NCBI GenBank assembly: GCA_021296025.1
Contig: JAGWBF010000091.1
Location: 1-5,816 of the forward strand
Length of the DNA stretch: 5,816 bases
Direction of reading: 5' to 3'
From: Dehalococcoidia bacterium
GTDB lineage: Bacteria; Chloroflexota; Dehalococcoidia; Lucifugimonadales; JAGWBF01
Made by a program: the position numbers and the translations under genes. Of the stretch, positions 1-5,308 are shown piece after piece. Each line of letters starts with the position of its first letter. The stretch's first letter is position 1. The notes below the pieces were generated by a model, which saw nothing but the letters and a program-made list of their open reading frames with translations, was not told where the DNA came from and did no database searches.

Positions 1-316
1 CCGCACCCAAGCTGAAGGGAGGATACCGGTCTGTGAAGCCATACAGCCATCCATCAACCCGGTAGTTCCATCGACCAACCCCTAACACGAAATTGAACAG
101 GCCCTGAGGGTAGCGGCCGGTCAACAACACAGCCAAATACCCTATGAAGACAACTACGAAGTTGACGATCTCAAGCACGACCAGGATGATCATATGGGGC
201 AGAAGGAGCAACGCCTTGGGAAAGATCAGTAAGACTCCGAGCAACGCCAATATCCTGGACGATGATTCGGGGTAGTCCGCCTCTAAACGGACAGGGTAAC
301 TTGAGTTCCCTTGCAT
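1..316 (-). CDS. DUF4389 family membrane protein, N-terminal part (gene runs off the left edge)
   Basis: Found by translating the minus strand from the ATG at 314-316; 105 codons are open to the window edge, so the C-terminus is missing. The protein begins with YPVRLEADYPE (residues 7-17). Two hydrophobic segments follow, about residues 22-39 and 42-65, then TGRYPQGLFNF (66-76), GVGRWNYRV (79-87) and TDRYPPFSL (95-103). This order (YPV, two membrane helices, TGRYP-xx-LF, a second R-rich turn, YPPFSL) is the DUF4389 pattern. DUF4389 proteins are small integral membrane proteins of unknown biochemical role, sometimes with two tandem copies of the domain; the cut prevents telling whether this is one copy or two. 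The start is well supported by a purine-rich ribosome site 6 bases upstream. It is divergent from the acetate kinase relic, so it is its own transcription unit. Family assignment is from memory of the motif pattern. Confidence 0.82.
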   Translation of the reverse strand, partial: MQGNSSYPVRLEADYPESSSRILALLGVLLIFPKALLLLPHMIILVVLEIVNFVVVFIGYLAVLLTGRYPQGLFNFVLGVGRWNYRVDGWLYGFTDRYPPFSLGA

Positions 317-318
317 GG

Positions 319-329
319 CCTTCCCCCTT
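319..329 (-). promoter_or_regulatory. Ribosome binding site of the DUF4389 gene
   Basis: On the minus strand the sequence AAGGGGGAAGG ends two bases before the ATG at 316. The AAGGGGG part sits 6 bases upstream, a normal Shine-Dalgarno spacing, and fixes the start. Confidence 0.7.
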
Positions 330-340
330 GCAGGTGGATA

Positions 341-368
341 GCAGCCCACCGACATGGCCGGTTGCTGC
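341..368 (-). other. Imperfect hairpin in the leader of the DUF4389 gene
   Basis: The inverted repeat pairs GCAGC (341-345) with GCTGC (364-368) and ACCG (348-351) with CGGT (359-362), leaving a 7-base loop and a small internal bulge: nine base pairs in all. It lies between the predicted promoter and the ribosome site, so it would sit close to the 5' end of the mRNA. It could stabilise the message or be chance in GC-rich DNA. It resembles no riboswitch I know. Confidence 0.35.
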
Positions 369-376
369 CGCCATGC

Positions 377-405
377 ACGGTAGCAACACCCCATAACTTA
401 GTCAA
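377..405 (-). promoter_or_regulatory. Candidate sigma-70 type promoter for the DUF4389 gene
   Basis: Reading the minus strand, TTGACT (400-405, five of six matches to the -35 consensus) is followed after exactly 17 bases by TACCGT (377-382), a weak -10 with three of six matches. Transcription would start near 370, giving a leader of about 55 bases. The -35 and the spacing are good but the -10 is poor, so this is only a candidate. Confidence 0.4.
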
Positions 406-520
406 GGTGAAATAAGCGGCCTTGGTATTGACTTCCGTGACATTAGAGCCTGCGCCTACCCTTTGAAGCTTGTCTGGTGCGCCAAGGCCCGCAGGCTAAT
501 GTACTGGTAAAGTAAGAGCA

Positions 521-1232
521 ATGAATGTTCTCGTGCTCAACTGCGGTAGTTCCACGCTGAAATGCCAGACCATAGACAGCTCCACCGAAAGGTGCCTGGC
601 ACGGAGCTTGGTGGACGGTATAGGTAAAGAGGCGCTCGTGGAGCTTAGGGCTGACGGTGAGACGACGTCCGAGCCAAGGCACGTTGGCGATCATGGGAAA
701 GCAGCTCAGCTGGTGTTGGAGTGGGCCGGGGAACAGATTGATGTGGATTCCATGGGCCACAGGGTGGTCCACGGCGGGAGCCGGTTCGTACATCCGACGC
801 TGGTGGACCAAGATGTGATCGACGCCATCGACGGGACGGACCACCTGGCCCCCTTCACAACAGGCCCGCCATCGCAACCATGAAAGCGTCCATCAAAGTG
901 CTACCCTCCACTCCGTCGGTGGCGGTCTTCGACACCGCCTTCCACAGTCAGATTCCGAAAATGCATCCTCCTACCCAATCCCTCAAGAGCTGGCCGTCAA
1001 ACATCAAGTCCGACGCTACGGGTTTCACGGACTGGCCCACCGCTACATGGCAGAAAGATACTCCACGTTGGCATCATGGGAGCTGTCGGAATCCAAGCGT
1101 GTAACCCTGCAGCTTGGCAACGGCTATTCAGCCGCGGCAGTACTCGGAGGCGTGTCCATCGATACCTCCATGGGGTTGGCCCCCCTGGAAGGACTGATGA
1201 TGGGCATCCGGACCGGGGATGTGGACCCGGCC
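521..1232 (+). pseudogene. ackA: Acetate kinase, broken: two frameshifts, C-terminal ~40% missing
   Basis: Acetate kinase (acetyl phosphate + ADP to acetate + ATP, cytosolic) is normally about 400 residues. The start MNVLVLNCGSSTLK carries the N-x-GSS phosphate-binding motif, then GHRVVHGG and HLAP in the first frame up to about 850. The match resumes one frame over at 853 (LHNRPAIAT, then VAVFDTAFHSQIP). It shifts again near 958 to ASSYPIPQELAV, RRYGFHGLAHRYM, LQLGNGYSAAAVLGG, DTSMGLAPLEGLMMG and RTGDVDP (ending at 1229). Each shift equals loss of one base, at a C5 run (849-853) and near an A4 run (957-961). After GDVDP, where an intact kinase continues for about 170 residues with the C-terminal ATPase half, the match stops and phosphoketolase sequence begins in the same frame. 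The ATG at 521 is the natural start, but its ribosome site is weak. The 1232 boundary is uncertain by about 30 bases. It cannot make a working enzyme as written. Confidence 0.88.
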
Positions 1233-1807
1233 CTGGCGGAATCGCTCCTAAGCGAACCTTCGGACATTTCCCGGGTGCTGTCCCCCGCCGACTACAACTG
1301 CGCCCAAGCGGTGATGCAGGGGGTCTATCAGAGCCATGGCCAGATCTGGACCTTGGTTGTACCAAAGCAGCCCGTGATACCCGACCTGTTCACCCGAGAG
1401 GAGTCGCAGCTCCTGTTCGAGCAAGGGGCCATCAGTCTGGACTGGCTCAGCCTCCGCCCCGGCGAAGGGCATGTAGTGATAACCGCCATTGGCTCATACC
1501 ACCTTGAGGAGACCGTCCACGCCTCCAACAGGCCGCGGGAAAGGGACATTCCCCACTTGGTCGTGTAAATGCTGGAGCCCGGTCGCTTCCGGTTGCCCAG
1601 GAGTGAACGGGAGGAAACCCGTCTAGCAACCAAGGCCTGGTATCTGCGGGGTACCCGGACTCCGTATCAGCCAGGGTGTTTATGGGCCACACCAGGCCGG
1701 AGCCGATGCTGCGGGTGCTGGATGTGGACCGCGCAATCTTGCTGGACGAAGCTGAGCTGGCGGCCCTGGACGCCAAGGCCATCCCTCACGGGGTCATCAT
1801 CGACTAG
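1233..1807 (+). pseudogene. Phosphoketolase-family 3' remnant, with an in-frame stop and a frameshift
   Basis: Phosphoketolase (xylulose-5-P or fructose-6-P plus phosphate to acetyl phosphate and an aldose phosphate; thiamine diphosphate enzyme of about 800 residues) supplies acetate kinase. Here only C-terminal sequence is seen. SRVLSPADYNCAQAVM (1269-1316) matches the family's RV-x-LPADANC-type stretch. It is followed by GQIWTLVVPKQP, LFTREES, GAISLDWLS and VVITAIGSYHLEE, equivalent to the family's IVxxKQ, LT-x-EEA, G-x-x-DW and VV-x-x-x-GD-x-x-TxE. A TAA at 1566-1568 interrupts VV(Y)MLEPGRFRLPRSE; a single-base change from a Tyr codon explains it. The frame then moves by one base somewhere between about 1600 and 1655, giving ARVFMGHTRPEPML (1670-1711) and the tail LLDEAELAALDAKAIPHGVIID, ending at TAG 1805-1807. 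The thiamine-binding N-terminal two thirds are absent. The match is to a divergent branch of the family, so the exact subtype is unsure. Confidence 0.65.
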
Positions 1808-1827
1808 GGAATGCGGTCGCGCAGCCC
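1807..1827. other. Hairpin filling the junction between convergent genes
   Basis: GGG (1807-1809) pairs with CCC (1825-1827) and TGCG (1812-1815) with CGCA (1820-1823) around a GTCG loop. It exactly fills the gap between the stop of the relic (1805-1807) and the stop of the phosphotransferase gene (1828-1830). Neither strand has a T-run after it, so it is not a classical intrinsic terminator, although its place suits a bidirectional transcription end. Confidence 0.3.
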
Positions 1828-2946
1828 TTACAGGTCCAGAGTTGCTATTGAATCCAGGTCGGATATGGCGGCGTCCAGGCGCTCCAGGGTGTTTATCAGG
1901 TACGCCCTGGCCCGTTCACCCTCGTAGTTGCAGTAGCCGCCAGTAATCACCCAGAACACGAAAATCTCCAGCATGGACACCCGGTAGTCATGGAGGCATT
2001 CCTGGAAAGAGTATCCCCTAACACCGCCGTCCACTAGGACAGCATGGTATTCACGCAGTAGGCCCATCTCCGCCTCCCTGCGTTTCTGCGGGGGAAACGC
2101 CTCGCTGATGAAAGTGGCGACATCATAGACTCCGCGGCCACGTACACAGAACTCCCAGTCGAAGGCTACCACCTGCCTGGCAGCGGACTCGTCGGGGAAG
2201 AAGCAGTTGTCCAGGCGGTAGTCACCGTGGACAATCGTCCGAGGGAGTCTAGTGAGTTTGGCTTTAATCTTGCGGACCAGAGGGGTCAGTCGGTCGCCCA
2301 GGAGTCGCAACCCCTGGGGCATCCCGCAGCCGGCCTTCTCTATAAGGGCACCCCACGCTTCGTCGTGTATCTCCAGATAGGCGCCCGCTTCTGCCTCTCT
2401 TAGAGGCATCCAGTGCAGGCTGTCCAGCAGGGGGCTCTCCCACCAGGCGGCCTGAAACCTGGCGAGCTGGCCTATGCACGCGCGGGCCTCAGCCATGGAG
2501 CAGCCGGTTACGCTGTTGCCTTGCCGGCCACTGCTCAGGTCCTCCAGTAGCAGAACTGTGTCCTCGGAGTCGGGGGCCATCCCGCAGTGATAACTGACTG
2601 GGACCGGCAGTTGAATCTGGTCCACCAGTTCCCGGTAGAACATCACTTCTCGACGGTTCTGCCTCATACGGTCAAAGACGGAACGCAGCGTAGGGTCCGC
2701 CGATGGAAGCTTGGCGACAACAGTGCGGGGCAGGTCGACCGACCCGGGGCCATACTCAAGCTCAAGCCTGAACAGCCGGTTCATGAAACCCTTGCCTTCG
2801 ACTATCGCCTCGGCGGAGTATCCGGTCACCGACATGCCAGGACGCCCGTGTACGAAATCGAGGACCTGGGTCAACCACAATGGGGTGATTTCAGTCAGAT
2901 CCCTGGGGACTTTCAGTCCGCTTGTCAAATCAACTCTGGCTTCCAA
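1828..2946 (-). CDS. EcKinase/APH-like small-molecule phosphotransferase
   Basis: This is a 372-residue cytosolic kinase of the protein-kinase-like fold, close to the ecdysteroid-kinase-like and aminoglycoside/choline phosphotransferase families, which move phosphate from ATP to a hydroxyl of a small molecule. Visible landmarks, in order: a glycine-containing loop GKGFMNRLFRLEL (51-63), the ATP-binding lysine in VVAKLPS (K79), the RREVMFYREL helix with candidate partner Glu (99-107), the hinge LLLEDLSS (132-139), the catalytic loop HGDYRLDNCFF (240-250; D242 the catalytic base, N247 a metal ligand) and the DFG-like DWE (263-265, D263 metal ligand) followed by GRGVYDVATF. All key residues are present, so it should be active. 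The start is TTG at 2944-2946, because an in-frame TGA lies four codons upstream and no ATG occurs before residue 38. It is last in the operon, 30 bases after the methyltransferase stop. The substrate is unknown, and nothing specifically indicates antibiotic resistance. Confidence 0.85.
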   Translation of the reverse strand: MEARVDLTSGLKVPRDLTEITPLWLTQVLDFVHGRPGMSVTGYSAEAIVEGKGFMNRLFRLELEYGPGSVDLPRTVVAKLPSADPTLRSVFDRMRQNRREVMFYRELVDQIQLPVPVSYHCGMAPDSEDTVLLLEDLSSGRQGNSVTGCSMAEARACIGQLARFQAAWWESPLLDSLHWMPLREAEAGAYLEIHDEAWGALIEKAGCGMPQGLRLLGDRLTPLVRKIKAKLTRLPRTIVHGDYRLDNCFFPDESAARQVVAFDWEFCVRGRGVYDVATFISEAFPPQKRREAEMGLLREYHAVLVDGGVRGYSFQECLHDYRVSMLEIFVFWVITGGYCNYEGERARAYLINTLERLDAAISDLDSIATLDL

Positions 2947-2952
2947 TGAGTG

Positions 2953-2957
2953 CTCTC
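2953..2957 (-). promoter_or_regulatory. Weak ribosome binding site for the TTG-started phosphotransferase
   Basis: GAGAG lies 6 bases before the TTG at 2946. It is only a partial Shine-Dalgarno match, but with the in-frame upstream TGA it supports this start. A weak site plus TTG suggests low translation of the last gene in the operon. Confidence 0.4.
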
Positions 2958-2976
2958 AGGAATCACGTCCAGGTAC

Positions 2977-3669
2977 TTAACTCTCCCTGCGGGCGAACAG
3001 CACACAATGGTCCATGGGCTTCGGGTCCTTGAAGTACATGACACCTCCCAGCGCATCCCCCTCCTTGGGGACTACCCTAAAGCCCCGTCCCTCCAGGACC
3101 TCCAGAACATCATCGACGCTGTACAGCTGGAAGACCCTGTCCGCACCGTAGTCAACGTCATGGACTGTCGCCACCCCTACCCCGTACTTGAACATTAGCT
3201 GGAGCAACCCTCCCACATTCAAGACCCTGGCGAGCTCCGGCAGGGTGGTACCCATGGCAATGGTTGGCTGGATGTGCTGGATTACCGCATTGCACAAGAC
3301 GAAATCGAAATAGCCATCCGAATAGTCAAGGGACTTCCGGAGGTCGGCGACGGACACCCTAGAGGCTATATCCGGGTGAAGGCGGCGGGCTTCAGCGATA
3401 TTCTCGGCAACGGCGTCCACCCCATAGATGTCGTACCCTTCCTGCCAGAAGTGGAAAACGTCCCGCGCTCCAGCGCCGCAGCCTGCGTCGAGTCCCCGCG
3501 CGCCTTTCGGCACCAGCTCCTGTAGACGCTTGATCAGGTCCATGTCCCCTGTTAGTCCGGGGTGGGAGACATCGGTATAAACCGACTGGATGAACTTATG
3601 GCTCACCTCAGCATAACGCTGGGCATGTTGCCTGTAGAAAGACTCGGAAAAGTCCAGGTCTTCGTCCAT
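2977..3669 (-). CDS. Class I SAM-dependent methyltransferase
   Basis: This is a 230-residue cytosolic enzyme that transfers a methyl group from S-adenosylmethionine to an unknown acceptor. The Rossmann-fold landmarks are clear: motif I GLDAGCGAG (59-67), the acidic residue ending strand two in YGVDAVAEN (D85, binds the SAM ribose), VADL (107-110; its Asp is in the position that usually contacts adenine), the strand-four motif FDFVLCNAVIQHI (121-133) and the post-motif LPELARVLNVGGLLQL (143-158). Length and order fit the Methyltransf_11/25 type of small-molecule methyltransferase. The ATG at 3667-3669 was chosen. A TTG six codons further upstream is in frame but has no ribosome site, whereas GGGAG stands 11 bases before this ATG. 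It follows the sulfatase-like gene by 39 bases, so co-transcription is likely. The acceptor cannot be predicted from the sequence. Confidence 0.85.
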   Translation of the reverse strand: MDEDLDFSESFYRQHAQRYAEVSHKFIQSVYTDVSHPGLTGDMDLIKRLQELVPKGARGLDAGCGAGARDVFHFWQEGYDIYGVDAVAENIAEARRLHPDIASRVSVADLRKSLDYSDGYFDFVLCNAVIQHIQPTIAMGTTLPELARVLNVGGLLQLMFKYGVGVATVHDVDYGADRVFQLYSVDDVLEVLEGRGFRVVPKEGDALGGVMYFKDPKPMDHCVLFARRES

Positions 3670-3708
3670 TCTCGATCGTTCTCCCAAGAGGCCGCGCCGC
3701 CGGGGCCC

Positions 3709-5103
3709 CTAAATCCGAAGCTCCAGTCGAGGTTGCAGCAGCCGGTCCGGCACTTGGGTCTCCCGCATGAACCGGACCAAGAGCTGGTGCATCTCTGCGG
3801 CAATGTTATTCTGGGCACCAACCAGGTTGCATTCTTGAGCTGGGTCCGAGGGCAGGTGGTAAAGCCCCGAGATGTTCTCCTCGGGACTATACAACAAGCT
3901 CCACTCACCCGAGGTGACCGTAGTAACCGGGTAATTGGAGAGAGGACGTAGCAGGTTGTCCACGGAGTGAACGGGGTCTCCGGGGTTGGCAAAGGGGATG
4001 CTGCTAACGACGAAGTCTCTACCTGGGGTTGAACCATCCCGCATCGCCGGTACTAGGGACCTGCCCTGCACGAAGTCGGGGATCCTCATACCCAGTAGGT
4101 CTAGAACCGTCGGCATTACATCCACCGCCGAGCTCAGGCCCTCGTACACGGAGGGGGACAGGCCGGGTGCCTGAATCAGCAGCGGGATATGTACAAGCTC
4201 CTCAAAGAGAGGAGAATAGCTCCAGGTGGACCCCGCGTCTCCATAAGGATGGAGCTTTCCATCGGCCGACTTGCCCGCGTTCATCTTGCCGAACAAGCCG
4301 CCGTGCTCTCCAAAGTAGAAACCATGGTCTGATGTGAAGATTATTGCGGTCTTGTCCAGGAGACCCATGTTCTCTATGGACCTGAGGAGGAACCCCAGCC
4401 ACGTATCGACCATGGTGACCTCACCGCAGTAGGTGGCATGCCCCTTGAGAAGCATAGATTCCGGGTATCCCGGCACATCGTGCCAGTTTCCGTACACCGG
4501 AAGCACCACCTCCCCATCGTAATCTGCCCAGTACAGCTCCGTATAATAGGGGGGAGCATCCCAAGGCTCATGGGGGTCCCAGGTGTCAACGTAGAGGAAG
4601 AAGTCCTCCTTGTAGTGGCGTTGCAGCCACCCGAGGGCCGTCATAAAGGTACGGGGTGCGTTTCTGTCCGATTCGTAGCGCCACGCCTCTCGGACATCCA
4701 AAGACTCGTGGTGGTAGCCCGGCTCGGGAACCATGGACCAGAGGGTGTCCTGTCCTCGGTTCATAAAGAAGGACTGAAAGCCCCTGTCATAATTCATTCC
4801 GTCCCTCAGGTAGTAAGGGGTGTCCACCACCGCGGCTGTGTGAAGGCCATGTCTGGCCAGTATCTCAGCTAAGGTTGTTGCATTACTGGGCAGTGGCTCC
4901 CAACCCATGAAGGACATGGTCCAACGCCCTGTTTGGTGATCGGCCCTGGTGGGCATTGTTGGAAACCCGCCGGAGTAGTGCCGGTCGAATCGTACCGCTT
5001 TGGCCGCCAGCGCATCCAGGGAGGGTGTCCTGATTCTTGAGTTGCCGTAAGCGCCTATGTGGTCCTGGCGGAAGGTGTCCGCAACAATCCAGATGATGTT
5101 CAT
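3709..5103 (-). CDS. Sulfatase-fold (alkaline phosphatase superfamily) hydrolase with Thr at the nucleophile position
   Basis: This 464-residue protein spans the whole PF00884-type sulfatase domain. The N-terminus IVADTFRQDHIGAYG (6-20) holds the first metal-binding Asp (D9), with Thr in place of the second Asp of many sulfatases. Next are TPSLDALAAKAVRFD (26-40) and the active-site segment FPTMPTRADHQTGRW (47-61). In this segment T49 aligns with the Cys/Ser of C/S-x-P-x-R that becomes formylglycine, and R53 is kept. Further on are DTWDPHEPW (173-181, H178), FTSDHGFYFGEHG (256-268; D259 and H260 metal ligands), FGKMN (K273) and EELVHIPLLIQAPG (301-314). There is no signal peptide, so it is probably cytosolic. 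It may be a phosphodiesterase, phosphatase or unusual sulfatase; a Thr nucleophile is known elsewhere in the superfamily. The ATG at 5101-5103 is preferred over a TTG six codons upstream because AGGAG sits 8 bases before it. It is the first gene of the operon. Confidence 0.87.
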   Translation of the reverse strand: MNIIWIVADTFRQDHIGAYGNSRIRTPSLDALAAKAVRFDRHYSGGFPTMPTRADHQTGRWTMSFMGWEPLPSNATTLAEILARHGLHTAAVVDTPYYLRDGMNYDRGFQSFFMNRGQDTLWSMVPEPGYHHESLDVREAWRYESDRNAPRTFMTALGWLQRHYKEDFFLYVDTWDPHEPWDAPPYYTELYWADYDGEVVLPVYGNWHDVPGYPESMLLKGHATYCGEVTMVDTWLGFLLRSIENMGLLDKTAIIFTSDHGFYFGEHGGLFGKMNAGKSADGKLHPYGDAGSTWSYSPLFEELVHIPLLIQAPGLSPSVYEGLSSAVDVMPTVLDLLGMRIPDFVQGRSLVPAMRDGSTPGRDFVVSSIPFANPGDPVHSVDNLLRPLSNYPVTTVTSGEWSLLYSPEENISGLYHLPSDPAQECNLVGAQNNIAAEMHQLLVRFMRETQVPDRLLQPRLELRI

Positions 5104-5111
5104 GGTGCGCA

Positions 5112-5116
5112 CTCCT
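5112..5116 (-). promoter_or_regulatory. Ribosome binding site of the sulfatase-like gene
   Basis: AGGAG on the minus strand, 8 bases before the ATG at 5103. It lies inside the reading frame that an upstream TTG (5119-5121) would open, and so decides for the ATG. Confidence 0.7.
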
Positions 5117-5132
5117 GCCAAGGTGTCAATGG

Positions 5133-5144
5133 ATATATATCATA
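5133..5144 (-). promoter_or_regulatory. AT-rich candidate -10 region of the three-gene operon
   Basis: The minus strand reads TATGATATATAT here, an A/T island in otherwise GC-rich DNA, 30-41 bases before the operon's first ATG. TATGAT (5139-5144) matches five of six bases of the -10 consensus. No good -35 lies at the right distance, so the promoter is a suggestion only. Confidence 0.35.
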
Positions 5145-5308
5145 AGCCCTCATGGCCGGGAAAGACACACATCGCGTATGTGCCTAAGCACCATCCACCG
5201 CTGCATCCGAAGGCTTCCGTTCACCAGTAACGACATCTTGCAGAGCATTGCGACGGGCTGTGCTCCAGGGGCAGCCCCTATGAGGGTGGTGAAACGGCAA
5301 TGAAGTTA

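Larger units (their letters stand above)
317..520. other. Divergent intergenic region
   Basis: This gap separates the DUF4389 gene (leftward) from the acetate kinase relic (rightward). It contains the leader hairpin and the leftward promoter candidate listed separately. On the plus strand TTGACT (428-433) has no matching -10 at the right distance, and no strong ribosome site precedes the ATG at 521. No further gene is visible. Confidence 0.6.
5104..5308. other. Non-coding gap between the truncated binding protein and the operon
   Basis: It holds the operon's ribosome site and AT-rich promoter candidate at its left end. The rest shows no supported gene and no recognisable continuation of the binding protein. 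A GC-rich inverted repeat at 5255-5277 (GGGCTG/CAGCCC) lacks a following T-run. If the binding protein is a 3' truncation, its breakpoint should lie in or next to this stretch. Confidence 0.5.

Noticed and set aside
428..433. TTGACT as the -35 element of a promoter for the acetate kinase relic
   Set aside because: No acceptable -10 hexamer lies 15-19 bases downstream.
443..877. Minus-strand open frame antisense to the acetate kinase relic
   Set aside because: No family resemblance, and the opposite strand carries clear acetate kinase motifs over the same bases.
1569..1946. Plus-strand open frame starting with the ATG right after the TAA at 1566-1568
   Set aside because: Its first ~25 codons are the continuation of the phosphoketolase relic. 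Beyond about 1655 it leaves the conserved frame and runs antisense into the phosphotransferase gene.
2587..2949. Plus-strand open frame opposite the phosphotransferase gene
   Set aside because: Shadow of a well-supported gene; its translation has no recognisable motif.
3702..3709. Palindrome GGGGCCCC just after the sulfatase-like stop codon as an operator or terminator
   Set aside because: Short, without a T-run, in a very GC-rich spacer where such palindromes arise by chance; the neighbouring genes look co-transcribed.
4438..4872. Plus-strand open frame of 144 codons inside the sulfatase-like gene
   Set aside because: Antisense to a long coding region with conserved catalytic motifs; low-complexity mixture without domain signals.
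5104..5121. TTG at 5119-5121 as start of the sulfatase-like gene (six extra residues)
   Set aside because: It has no ribosome site, and the AGGAG at 5112-5116 points to the ATG at 5103, which also gives the usual short N-terminus before the first strand.
5255..5279. GC-rich inverted repeats GGGCTG/CAGCCC and AGGGG/CCCCT as a terminator of the binding-protein gene
   Set aside because: The two pairings exclude each other, the second has a 3-base loop, and no T-run follows on the minus strand.
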